34,504 bases of DNA from NCBI GenBank assembly GCA_937965895.1, contig CALCKS010000229.1, positions 1 through 34,504 of the forward strand. The letters run 5' to 3'. The notes under the pieces were generated by a model that was not told where the DNA came from, searched no databases, and saw nothing but the letters and a program-made list of their open reading frames with translations. This document shows positions 1 through 6,858 of the stretch, in pieces. How positions within the stretch are numbered: position 1 is the stretch's first letter; each line of letters starts with the position of its first letter. Source of the DNA: an uncultured Campylobacter sp. Its GTDB lineage: Bacteria; Campylobacterota; Campylobacteria; Campylobacterales; Campylobacteraceae. Both the position numbers and the translations under genes were made by a program.

Positions 1-60
1 GGCTTGAATTACGAAGTCGCTCCCTTCCCCCTTAACGATCCCCCAACCCCTACGATGTGA
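1..60 (+). CDS. Possible C-terminal end of an upstream gene
   Basis: Reading from base 1, frame 1 stays open until TGA at 58-60 and would give a proline-rich tail ending in NDPPTPTM. If real, this gene converges on the flavoprotein gene at 295-1848. A short stem-loop follows at 68-82. Only 19 residues are visible, so no family can be assigned and the open frame could be chance. Confidence 0.25.
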   Translation, partial: GLNYEVAPFPLNDPPTPTM

Positions 61-67
61 GAGGTTG

Positions 68-82
68 CTGCACTACGTGCAG
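68..82. terminator. Short perfect stem-loop
   Basis: CTGCAC, loop TAC, GTGCAG, followed by ATTTAAATTT. It sits just after the possible gene end at 60 and could stop transcription coming from the left, but there is no clean T-run. Confidence 0.3.
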
Positions 83-267
83 ATTTAAATTTGGCGCTAC
101 CACACATCAAATTTGCCATCAGATTTAACGAAATATCGCAAGCCGAATTTAGCCTGCGACACTAAATAAAATTTGCAAGTATTTCGAGGCGATTTTTGGG
201 GTTTTGAAGTTAAATTTGACGAAGATAAGGCATGTAGCCTATCGAGTCAAATTTTAACAAAATCCGC

Positions 268-287
268 AAAAAGCGTCCGAAAGACGC
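268..287 (-). terminator. Terminator of the flavoprotein gene
   Basis: Read on the minus strand: GCGTC, loop TTTCG, GACGC, then TTTTT. It begins 7 nt after the stop codon of the 295-1848 gene, which is the textbook layout of a Rho-independent terminator. Confidence 0.65.
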
Positions 288-294
288 CGCAAAT

Positions 295-1848
295 TTAAGC
301 CAGATTTTCTCCAGCAATCATCCCAAACACTATACAATCGGTTATCGCAACCGTACCAAGCCTGCTCGCGCCGTGCGTACCGCCGGTGATCTCGCCTGCC
401 GCATATAGGCCAGGGATCGGCTTATTGGTCTTGCTTGAGATGACCTCGGCTTTGGCGTTGATCTTTAGGCCGCCCATGGTGTGGTGAGGCTTCGGCGATA
501 GGCGGATGACGTAGAACGGTCCTGCCTCGTTGATCTCGCTTAGCGCGCTTTCTTGTTTGCCAAATTCGTCCTTTTTAGCTTTGACGCCTTCGTTATATTT
601 CTTGACGGTTTCTTTTAGCGCGTCTGCAGGCACGCCGTACTTTTTAGCGATGTCATCCAGCGTAGCGCACTCGCCAACTAATTTGCCGCTACCCATGCCT
701 TTTTGGATGATCTCTTCGCTTAGGTCTTTAAACGCCATTTTGGTGTCAGCGAAGGTTATCGGATATGCGCCCGGTTTTTCGCGTAAAATTTTAAACTCGG
801 CGTCCGCGCGTGTTTTGCGGTCGGCTAGCTCGTTCATAAAGCGCTTGCCGGTACGGATATCGACCGCGATGCCGTATTTAAAGGTGCCCTGCTGAGTTAG
901 GATTGGAGCCGTGCCGAAGCCTTTTTCGTCCGGGCTCGCCCACGGACCAAACTGTATCCAGTCGACTTGCACCGGATACGCGCCGATCTCAAAGGCTTTT
1001 AGCAGCGCGCCAGCAGTCGCTCCCGGGTGGTTCGTGCTATCGACGTCATCCGGAATCCTCGGGTCTTGAAGCTTTCTAAACGCCTTATCGCGGCAAAATC
1101 CGCCAGCTGCTAAAACGACGCCCTTATTTGCTTTTAACGTTTTTTTCGTACCGCTCGTGTTTTCTAGGTCGTCGCTGTAAAGCTTATCGTCGAATCTATA
1201 CTCTTCTCTGATCGTTACGCCCACGACGCGGCCGCTGTCGTCTAGCACGAAGTCGTCAAATTTGGCGCGGCGGCGAAGCTCGCAGCCTTTGTCTTTTAGC
1301 GCTTCAAATTTCTCGAGCATCGGCTGGATGTAGCCAGAGCCGCTATCGTTTGTAGTTAGCAGCGAGCGAGCTACGGTGTGACCGCCGAAGTGCGCGCAGT
1401 GCTCTTTAAACTGAACGCCATTTTCAAGAAGGAAATTATACGCGTCCATGCCGCGATCGACTAATGTCTCCAAAAGCTCGGTGTGGTTGATACCAAGACC
1501 GGCTTTTAGACAGTCTGCGATAAATAGCTCTTTGCTGTCTTTGATATTAGTTTTTGCTTGCACCGGGTTGTTTGCGACCGCCATACCGCCGCCGTTGATT
1601 ACGGAGTTGCCGCCGATGCGACCCATTTTTTCCAGGATTAGTACCTTGCTGCCTTTTTGCGCCGCTTTTAAGCCCGCCGCAAGCCCCGCAAAGCCCGAGC
1701 CGATGATGATCACGTCCCACTCTTCGTCAAATTTGACGTCTTTTGCGTTTAACGCGCTTGCTTGCGCATTTACGGCACCAAGTGCTAGCGCACCCGCGCC
1801 CGCCATACCTAGCTTTAACAAATCGCGTCTTGACATTTGCTCTTGCAT
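295..1848 (-). CDS. Tat-exported fumarate reductase-like flavoprotein (flavocytochrome c family, no heme domain)
   Basis: 517 aa. The N-terminus carries a twin-arginine signal (SRRDLLKLG, residues 6-14, then an Ala/Gly-rich stretch), so the folded FAD protein should act in the periplasm. A Rossmann FAD site follows (DVIIIGSGFAGLAAG, about residue 45). The C-terminus has the family signature HHTMGG, then PGLYAAGEITGG and HGASRLGTVAITD. RFMNELADRKTR holds the position of the catalytic Arg of Shewanella fumarate reductase. Family members reduce fumarate, methacrylate, urocanate or similar enoates. Substrate cannot be read from sequence, and SRLGTVA replaces the NRLGGNA seen in Shewanella Fcc3. 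No heme-binding CXXCH is present, so electrons must come from a separate cytochrome not seen in this window. Start chosen at ATG 1848 because AGGAG lies 5 nt upstream; ATG at codon 5 is also possible. Confidence 0.85.
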   Translation of the reverse strand: MQEQMSRRDLLKLGMAGAGALALGAVNAQASALNAKDVKFDEEWDVIIIGSGFAGLAAGLKAAQKGSKVLILEKMGRIGGNSVINGGGMAVANNPVQAKTNIKDSKELFIADCLKAGLGINHTELLETLVDRGMDAYNFLLENGVQFKEHCAHFGGHTVARSLLTTNDSGSGYIQPMLEKFEALKDKGCELRRRAKFDDFVLDDSGRVVGVTIREEYRFDDKLYSDDLENTSGTKKTLKANKGVVLAAGGFCRDKAFRKLQDPRIPDDVDSTNHPGATAGALLKAFEIGAYPVQVDWIQFGPWASPDEKGFGTAPILTQQGTFKYGIAVDIRTGKRFMNELADRKTRADAEFKILREKPGAYPITFADTKMAFKDLSEEIIQKGMGSGKLVGECATLDDIAKKYGVPADALKETVKKYNEGVKAKKDEFGKQESALSEINEAGPFYVIRLSPKPHHTMGGLKINAKAEVISSKTNKPIPGLYAAGEITGGTHGASRLGTVAITDCIVFGMIAGENLA

Positions 1849-1880
1849 ACATTCTCCTTTGGATGAAATATCATAACGGC

Positions 1881-1892
1881 ATTATAATTATA
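1881..1892 (-). promoter_or_regulatory. -10 region of the flavoprotein gene
   Basis: Two overlapping TATAAT hexamers on the minus strand (complement of 1881-1886 and 1887-1892), about 33-44 nt upstream of the start codon. No good -35 is visible, which is usual for sigma-70 promoters in this group. The 338-nt gap 1849-2186 otherwise holds the inverted repeats listed next and an AT-rich stretch. Confidence 0.5.
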
Positions 1893-1943
1893 ATATCGTG
1901 AGTTTGCTGTGAGTTTTATTAAAAATTTGTTCTATTTCATAAA

Positions 1944-2003
1944 TCCCTAAATTTAGGGAAAATTTGAAACATTTTATGACTTTTCCTAAATTTCTTAGGA
2001 AAA
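1944..2003. promoter_or_regulatory. Two inverted repeats, candidate operators
   Basis: TCCCTAAATTTAGGGA (1944-1959) is a perfect 16-bp palindrome. TTTTCCTAA (1981-1989) and TTAGGAAAA (1995-2003) form a second one with perfect 9-bp arms. Both share the half-site (T)CCTAA and their centres are about 40 bp apart. They lie upstream of the -10 of the 295-1848 gene, where an activator or redox/carboxylate regulator would bind. The regulator is unknown. Confidence 0.4.
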
Positions 2004-2186
2004 TTATTTTAATTTTTTTGATTATTTTTATTTAAAATATAATTCTTATGTAACTTATATTTATTTGCCTTAAATTTTAAAACGGGTTTTTTAGCCGAAT
2101 TTCATTTCAAAACCTCAAAATCTCAAATTTAAGCAAACTTCAATGTAATTTTAGATAAATTCGCATTTTTAATTTATTCGTAGTTC

Positions 2187-2262
2187 GGTCCCGTAGCTCA
2201 GTTGGTAGAGCACTACCTTGACATGGTAGTGGTCGATGGTTCGAGTCCATTCGGGGCCACCA
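2187..2262 (+). tRNA. tRNA-Val (GAC)
   Basis: Complete cloverleaf. Acceptor GGTCCCG pairs with CGGGGCC; D-arm GCTCAGTTGGTAGAGC; anticodon stem CTACC/GGTAG around loop TTGACAT, giving anticodon GAC. The T-loop is TTCGAGT and CCA is encoded at 2260-2262. Anticodon GAC decodes GUC/GUU. Confidence 0.95.
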
Positions 2263-2744
2263 TTTCTCTTCTTTTGATTCAAATTTCATCAAATTTTACT
2301 TAATTCGTATCGTAAATCCAATACGTCAAATTTGCAAACTAAAGCCAAAATGTATTTATTTTCTAAAATTTAACTCGTTAGCGCCAAATTTGTGCGGGTT
2401 TTGGGAAGTAAAATTTAAAGGTTAGAGCGCAAAGGCAACCACTCCTTTGCGCAATTTGGGAGAAAAATGAATCAAAACAATGCAAAGACGAGATAAATGC
2501 ATGATTCATTCGATGAAATATTAGCGTTAGTTTTCTTAAAATATAATAAATTATATTGAGAATATTACCGATTTAACAATGCTTAAAATTTAATCAATAT
2601 ATTCTATTATATTCAAAACTCAAATTTGACCGCCGTTTAAACCCGAAGCAAATAAAATATTAAGTAAAGCTTAAAAACATTTTAGCTAAAATCAAGCCCA
2701 ATTCTTTCAGCGTAAGAAAGATGTTTTGATAAAAAGGACGTAAA
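2263..2744. other. Gene-free stretch with a structured element, tRNA-Val to thrS
   Basis: 482 nt without a convincing gene. At 2427-2452 there is a perfect 9-bp stem-loop (GCGCAAAGG, 8-nt loop, CCTTTGCGC) without a T-run. Downstream, GGGAG (2458-2462) precedes ATG 2467 of a nine-codon frame (MNQNNAKTR) ending at 2496. That ATG is inside another inverted repeat, AATGAATC (2466-2473) with GATTCATT (2503-2510). The rest is AT-rich. A weak -10 (TAAAAT, 2687-2692) may serve thrS. Confidence 0.4.
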
Positions 2745-4565
2745 ATGAGCGATATCATCGCATACAAACTGGATGGAAACATAGTCGATACTCAGAGTAT
2801 CAACGGGCGAGAAAACGCCGCAGAGCCGATTTATTTTGACAACTCCCCCGACGCGCTAAACGTCATCAGACACTCCTGTGCGCACCTCATGGCGCAGGCT
2901 ATCAAAGAGCTTTATCCGCAGGCCAAATTTTTCGTCGGACCAAACGTCGAGGACGGATTTTATTATGATTTTAAGGTCGATGAGGCCAACAGCAAGCTTA
3001 GCGACGAAGATCTAGCGGCGATAGAAGCAAAGATGAAAGAGCTCGCTGAAGCAAAGCTTGACATCGTAAAAGCAAGCTCCACAAAAGCCTTTATGAGCGA
3101 TAAATTTAAAGACGATGAGCTAAAACAAGAGGTACTAAAACGCATCCCAGAAGGCGAAGTCAGCAGCTACAAGCAAGGAAATTTCGAGGATTTGTGCCGC
3201 GGACCGCACCTGCCAAATACCAAATTTTTAAGATTTTTTAAACTAACCCGCGTAGCCGGTGCGTATCTTGGCGGCGACGAAACGCGAGAGATGATAAACC
3301 GCATCTACGGCACGGCGTTTGCCGATAAAGAGAGCCTAAAAGAGCATATCCGCATCATCGAAGAGGCTAAAAAACGCGACCACAGAAAGCTTGGCGTCGA
3401 GATGAAGCTGTTTACCTTCGACGAAGAGGTCGGCGGCGGCCTACCGATCTGGCTACCAAACGGCGGACGCTTGCGCTCGAAGTTAGAGCAAATTTTATAC
3501 AAAGCCCACCGCGACCGAGGCTACGAGCCGGTTAGAGGCCCAGAGCTACTAAAAGCCGACGTGTGGAAAAAGAGCGGCCACTACGCAAACTATAAAGAAA
3601 ATATGTACTTTACGACAATCGACGAGGCCGAATACGGTATAAAACCGATGAACTGCGTCGGCCACATCAAGGTCTATCAGTCAGACATCCGCTCATACCG
3701 CGATTTGCCGCTTAAATTTTTCGAATACGGCGTCGTGCATCGCCACGAAAAAAGCGGCGTTTTGCACGGACTTTTTAGGGTGCGCGAATTTGCCCAGGAC
3801 GACTCGCACATCTTTTGTATGCCAAGCCAAATCAAAGAAAATATCCTAGAAATTTTAAAATTTGCCGGCAAAATAATGGAAAATTTCGGCTTTCATTACG
3901 AGATGGAAATTTCGACCAAGCCTGCAAAAGCTATCGGCGGGGACGAAATTTGGGAAACTGCGACCAAAGCGCTAAAAGAAGCGCTTGATGAAAACGGCTT
4001 TAAATACGGCATCGACGAGGGCGGCGGCGCATTCTACGGCCCAAAAATCGACATCAAAATCACCGACGCGCTAAAACGAAAATGGCAGTGCGGCACGATC
4101 CAGGTCGATTTTAACCTGCCTGAGCGCTTTGATCTGGGCTACATCGACGCAAATAACGAACGCCGGCAACCCGTCATGCTACACCGCGCGCTACTGGGAA
4201 GCTTCGAGCGATTTATCGGCATCTTAATCGAGCACACGGGCGGCGAGCTGCCGTTTTTCGTCGCTCCGACGCAAGTAGTCATCGTGCCGATTAGCGACGC
4301 GCATCTAGACTACGCTAAATTTGTCGCCAAAGAGCTTCGCAAAATCGGCGTAGATAGCGAAATCGCGAGCAAAAACGAGAGTCTAAACAAACGCATCCGC
4401 ACCGCTGAAAAACAACGCGTGCCGATGATCGCGGTGCTGGGCGACAACGAAGTGGCAAATAGCGCCATCGCCTTGCGCGACCGCACGACTAGAGAACAAA
4501 AAGATATGAAGCTGGACGAATTCGTAGGGCTTCTAAAATCAAAACTCGCCGAGGTAAGTTTTTGA
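2745..4565 (+). CDS. thrS: Threonyl-tRNA synthetase
   Basis: 606 aa cytoplasmic class II synthetase that charges tRNA-Thr. The editing domain shows HXXXH (RHSCAHL, His43 and His47) and the CRGPH motif. The catalytic core has MNCVGHI, with a zinc-ligand Cys, then GLFRVREFAQDD (motif 2) and MLHRALLGSFERF (motif 3). An anticodon-binding domain fills the last ~100 residues. The N-terminal TGS domain is reduced: only about 40 residues precede the editing domain, so the protein is shorter than the ~640-aa E. coli enzyme. ATG 2745 is preceded by AAGGA with 6-nt spacing. infC follows after 172 nt, the common thrS-infC order. Confidence 0.97.
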   Translation: MSDIIAYKLDGNIVDTQSINGRENAAEPIYFDNSPDALNVIRHSCAHLMAQAIKELYPQAKFFVGPNVEDGFYYDFKVDEANSKLSDEDLAAIEAKMKELAEAKLDIVKASSTKAFMSDKFKDDELKQEVLKRIPEGEVSSYKQGNFEDLCRGPHLPNTKFLRFFKLTRVAGAYLGGDETREMINRIYGTAFADKESLKEHIRIIEEAKKRDHRKLGVEMKLFTFDEEVGGGLPIWLPNGGRLRSKLEQILYKAHRDRGYEPVRGPELLKADVWKKSGHYANYKENMYFTTIDEAEYGIKPMNCVGHIKVYQSDIRSYRDLPLKFFEYGVVHRHEKSGVLHGLFRVREFAQDDSHIFCMPSQIKENILEILKFAGKIMENFGFHYEMEISTKPAKAIGGDEIWETATKALKEALDENGFKYGIDEGGGAFYGPKIDIKITDALKRKWQCGTIQVDFNLPERFDLGYIDANNERRQPVMLHRALLGSFERFIGILIEHTGGELPFFVAPTQVVIVPISDAHLDYAKFVAKELRKIGVDSEIASKNESLNKRIRTAEKQRVPMIAVLGDNEVANSAIALRDRTTREQKDMKLDEFVGLLKSKLAEVSF

Positions 4566-4608
4566 AACCGCAGCGAAAATCCGCTAAATTTGAGCTAGGC
4601 GCGGCTTT

Positions 4609-4737
4609 ATGCTAAGCCTGGCTTTTACCAAAATCTGCAAAAATTGTCACGACGCAATAAATTTCTACGAAAAATACAATAAAAACACAATATTTTTGGA
4701 TATAATCAACAAATTTCAACTTAAAGGAAAAAACTAA
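4609..4737 (+). CDS. Possible 42-aa upstream ORF abutting infC
   Basis: ATG 4609 opens a 42-codon frame (begins MLSLAFTKICKNCHDA) whose TAA at 4735-4737 directly touches the TTG start of infC. The infC Shine-Dalgarno lies inside its last codons. It contains CKNCH, a CXXCH-like motif, but no signal peptide, so heme attachment is unlikely. Its own ribosome site is weak and a -10-like TATAAT sits inside it. It may be chance; if translated it would couple to infC. Confidence 0.25.
   Translation: MLSLAFTKICKNCHDAINFYEKYNKNTIFLDIINKFQLKGKN
4701..4706 (+). promoter_or_regulatory. -10 box in front of infC
   Basis: TATAAT at 4701-4706, preceded by the T-rich stretch TATTTTTGGA. It would start a transcript about 25 nt upstream of infC, so infC may be transcribed independently of thrS. 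Confidence 0.45.
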
Positions 4738-5253
4738 TTGGCTAAAGAAAACGAAGTGTTGCTCAACGAAGATATCAGAGCGAGCGAAGTAAGATGCGTG
4801 GGGGACGACGGCACCGCATACGGCGTCATCCCAAGAGTAGAGGCCTTGAAAATCGCCGAGAAAATGGGGCTTGATCTAGTGCTAATCGCGCCTGACGCTA
4901 AACCTCCCGTTTGCAAAATAATGGACTACGGCAAATTCCGCTACCAGCAGGAAAAAAAGCAAAAAGAGGCCAAAAAAAAGCAAAAAACTATCGAAGTCAA
5001 AGAGATCAAACTCTCCGTCAAAATCGCTCAAAACGACATCAACTACAAAGTCAAGCACGCTCTTGAGTTTCTAGAGGACGGCAAACACGTCAAATTTCGC
5101 GTATTTCTAAAAGGTCGCGAGATGAGCAACCCTGAAGCGGGCGTCGCGATGCTGCAAAAAGTCTGGGAGATGGTAAAAGACGTCTCTGACCGCGATAAAG
5201 AGCCGCTGCTGGAAGGCCGCTATGTCAATATGCTGGTAACGCCAAAAAGATGA
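4738..5253 (+). CDS. infC: Translation initiation factor IF-3 (TTG start)
   Basis: 171 aa. IF-3 binds the 30S subunit, prevents premature 50S joining and discriminates against non-canonical start codons. The N-terminal domain has the hallmark GVIPRVEALKIAEKMGLDLV. The Lys-rich linker (QQEKKQKEAKKKQK) leads to the C-terminal domain with KEIKLSVKIAQNDINYK and FLKGREM. The start is TTG at 4738 with AAGGA 9 nt upstream, and no ATG fits. A rare start codon on infC is widely conserved and in E. coli (AUU) is the basis of autoregulation; the same logic is inferred here. Its stop overlaps the start of the next gene (ATGA, 5250-5253), implying translational coupling. Confidence 0.96.
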   Translation: MAKENEVLLNEDIRASEVRCVGDDGTAYGVIPRVEALKIAEKMGLDLVLIAPDAKPPVCKIMDYGKFRYQQEKKQKEAKKKQKTIEVKEIKLSVKIAQNDINYKVKHALEFLEDGKHVKFRVFLKGREMSNPEAGVAMLQKVWEMVKDVSDRDKEPLLEGRYVNMLVTPKR

Positions 5254-5645
5254 GAAAAATTATACTCGTTTGCGCTCTTGCACTAGCTCTGGCTGGCGCG
5301 GAGTGCAGTCCGTATCTGAGACTAGCAACCATCGGTGCCAAATCAGCGCTAAATCAAATAGAAGACGAAAACATAAAGGCTACTGAAGTAAGTTGCAAAG
5401 ACGATATAATTACCTACGAATACGTCTTTAAAAACTCGCAAAACATAGACTGGGAAGCTATTGCGGACGAATATAAAAAAGAATTTACGTCTACCATGAA
5501 AGAGCTTTTGATGGAGGATTTTTGCTCTGATCAAAATACCCTTATGGTGCTACAAAAAGCAAAAAGTATCGTAATGAACTACCGTATACCAAACGGCACG
5601 CTTTTTAGTAAAGTAAAGCTAACCGCAAAGGACTGCGAGAAATAA
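5250..5645 (+). CDS. Small exported three-cysteine protein, coupled to infC
   Basis: 131 aa with a Sec signal peptide (MRKIILVCALALALAGAEC). The Cys at the end of that stretch could make it a lipoprotein, but AGAEC is not a strict lipobox. The mature part shows VSCKDDIITYEY, then EDFCSDQ and a C-terminal AKDCEK. The same three-cysteine pattern and spacing recur in the protein at 14678-15166, so the two are paralogues. Function is unknown; the cysteines suggest a disulfide-bonded periplasmic domain. The start overlaps the infC stop by 4 nt (ATGA), so expression probably follows infC. Confidence 0.8.
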   Translation: MRKIILVCALALALAGAECSPYLRLATIGAKSALNQIEDENIKATEVSCKDDIITYEYVFKNSQNIDWEAIADEYKKEFTSTMKELLMEDFCSDQNTLMVLQKAKSIVMNYRIPNGTLFSKVKLTAKDCEK

Positions 5646-5765
5646 GCGGTATAAAAATTACACAAACCGACAAGATCATAAAAACAGACAAAACGCAAAG
5701 CAAAATTTGACGACAAATATCTGCTTTTGGATCTCGGTTTTTAAATTTTAAGGCATTTTATAATC

Positions 5766-6155
5766 ATGCAAAAAGGAAATTCAAGCAAGTCAAATCGCTA
5801 CACAAACAATCAGATCAAAGAAATTTTAAAAATACGTATCGAGCTAGCAAAAGAACTGATCTCCTGCGAAATAGCGGAGCGAGAAACGCTAAAAATCATC
5901 CCGACCTACCCCATTCACAATCTAAACTATGACGCCAAGCGAATGCAAAAAACTCTTGTTGGCATAGGCGAATACGGCTTTGGCTACCCTGCTAACTGGG
6001 CGCAAGCGCTGCTTGAAATAACGAGCGGCGAAGAGCGAGTGCAAATTTTTAAAGCTCTAAAAGAACAACAGCGACTATATCTCGAAAAAGACGGTAAAAA
6101 TAACAAAAAGCTAGAAAAAGTCCTTCAAGCCGCCGAACAAAATTTAACCGAATAA
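5766..6155 (+). CDS. Hypothetical cytoplasmic protein, 129 aa
   Basis: I do not recognise this family. The protein is charged and mainly helical, with no signal peptide or membrane segment. The centre contains GIGEYGFGYPANWAQALLEITSG, given here as GIGEYGFGYP followed by ANWAQALLEI; the C-terminus is Lys/Glu-rich. The start is uncertain. ATG 5766 follows a TATAAT (5759-5764) by one base, which would place transcription start inside the ORF, and the nearest AAGG is about 13 nt away. Either the mRNA begins further upstream or the promoter-like box is chance. It follows the infC operon after 120 nt on the same strand. The 220 nt downstream of it hold no convincing gene. Confidence 0.6.
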   Translation: MQKGNSSKSNRYTNNQIKEILKIRIELAKELISCEIAERETLKIIPTYPIHNLNYDAKRMQKTLVGIGEYGFGYPANWAQALLEITSGEERVQIFKALKEQQRLYLEKDGKNNKKLEKVLQAAEQNLTE

Positions 6156-6375
6156 AATCCAAAACAAGCTCAGCAAATTTAGAAAATGTCGCTCGAACAC
6201 AAATTTATAGCCTCATGAAAATAGACCTGCACTACAACACCAAAGAAGTAAAATTTGATAAATTTAAGCCAGAATCAATAAAACAATAATTTTTGTATGC
6301 GAACCGCTTGATAAGTCAAATTTGGCCTTTACAAGCGGCCGCATACTTAAAGCTAGTGCCCAGAACGAGCCGCGA

Positions 6376-6702
6376 TTATTTGCCGACCTTTTTGCAGCAC
6401 TCTCTCATGAGGCCACCGCTCTTTTTGCAGCATTGCGCGTAAGCTTGCTTTGAGAGAGCGTCATTTTTTTTCACTCTCTGAGGACCCGCACCGCCCTTGC
6501 CGTACTCATATATCACGCCAAGCTCTTTGCAAGAGCCTGCTTCGTTATCGTTATAGTTATAACAAGCTGCCGTGAAATACTGCACCGCGTTAGCCCACTC
6601 TCCTCTGGATACGGCTCTCAATCCATCGCCGTACTCTTGGCCGCCTTGTGCCGAAGACAACGCCAAACACGCCAAAAAGATCGCTAAAATCAACTTTTTC
6701 AT
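6376..6702 (-). CDS. Secreted single-Sel1-repeat, cysteine-rich protein (Hcp-like)
   Basis: 108 aa with a Sec signal (MKKLILAIFLACLALSSAQG). The mature part has one recognisable Sel1-like repeat: WANAVQYFTAAC, then GSCKELGVIYEYGKG and a KKNDALSKQAYAQCC segment. Cysteine placement is that of the Helicobacter cysteine-rich (Hcp) Sel1 proteins, which normally carry several repeats, so this is a minimal version. Four of the last cysteines come as CC pairs. Location should be periplasmic or secreted and the role is unknown. The start at ATG 6702 is supported by AAAGGAG at 6708-6714 and a -10 TATAAT (complement of 6733-6738), so it has its own promoter. Confidence 0.8.
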   Translation of the reverse strand: MKKLILAIFLACLALSSAQGGQEYGDGLRAVSRGEWANAVQYFTAACYNYNDNEAGSCKELGVIYEYGKGGAGPQRVKKNDALSKQAYAQCCKKSGGLMRECCKKVGK

Positions 6703-6732
6703 GACGACTCCTTTGTCTGGATTTGTAAGGCG

Positions 6733-6738
6733 ATTATA
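6733..6738 (-). promoter_or_regulatory. -10 box of the Sel1-like gene
   Basis: TATAAT on the minus strand, 31 nt before ATG 6702 and upstream of a strong AAAGGAG ribosome site. Confidence 0.55.
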
Positions 6739-6858
6739 CTACAAAAATGCTTTAATGTTTAGAAAATATTTACGCTATATCGTGATTAAATTTACGTAAA
6801 ATTTTATCATTGCATTCAAATTTGAGCTGCGACCCACAAAGCCGTCCAAATTTCAAAA

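Noticed and set aside
6215..6289. 24-codon ORF beginning MKIDLHYNTKEVKFD
   Set aside because: It reads like a protein start but has no ribosome site, no promoter and ends after 24 codons. No relic of a longer gene could be followed in other frames.
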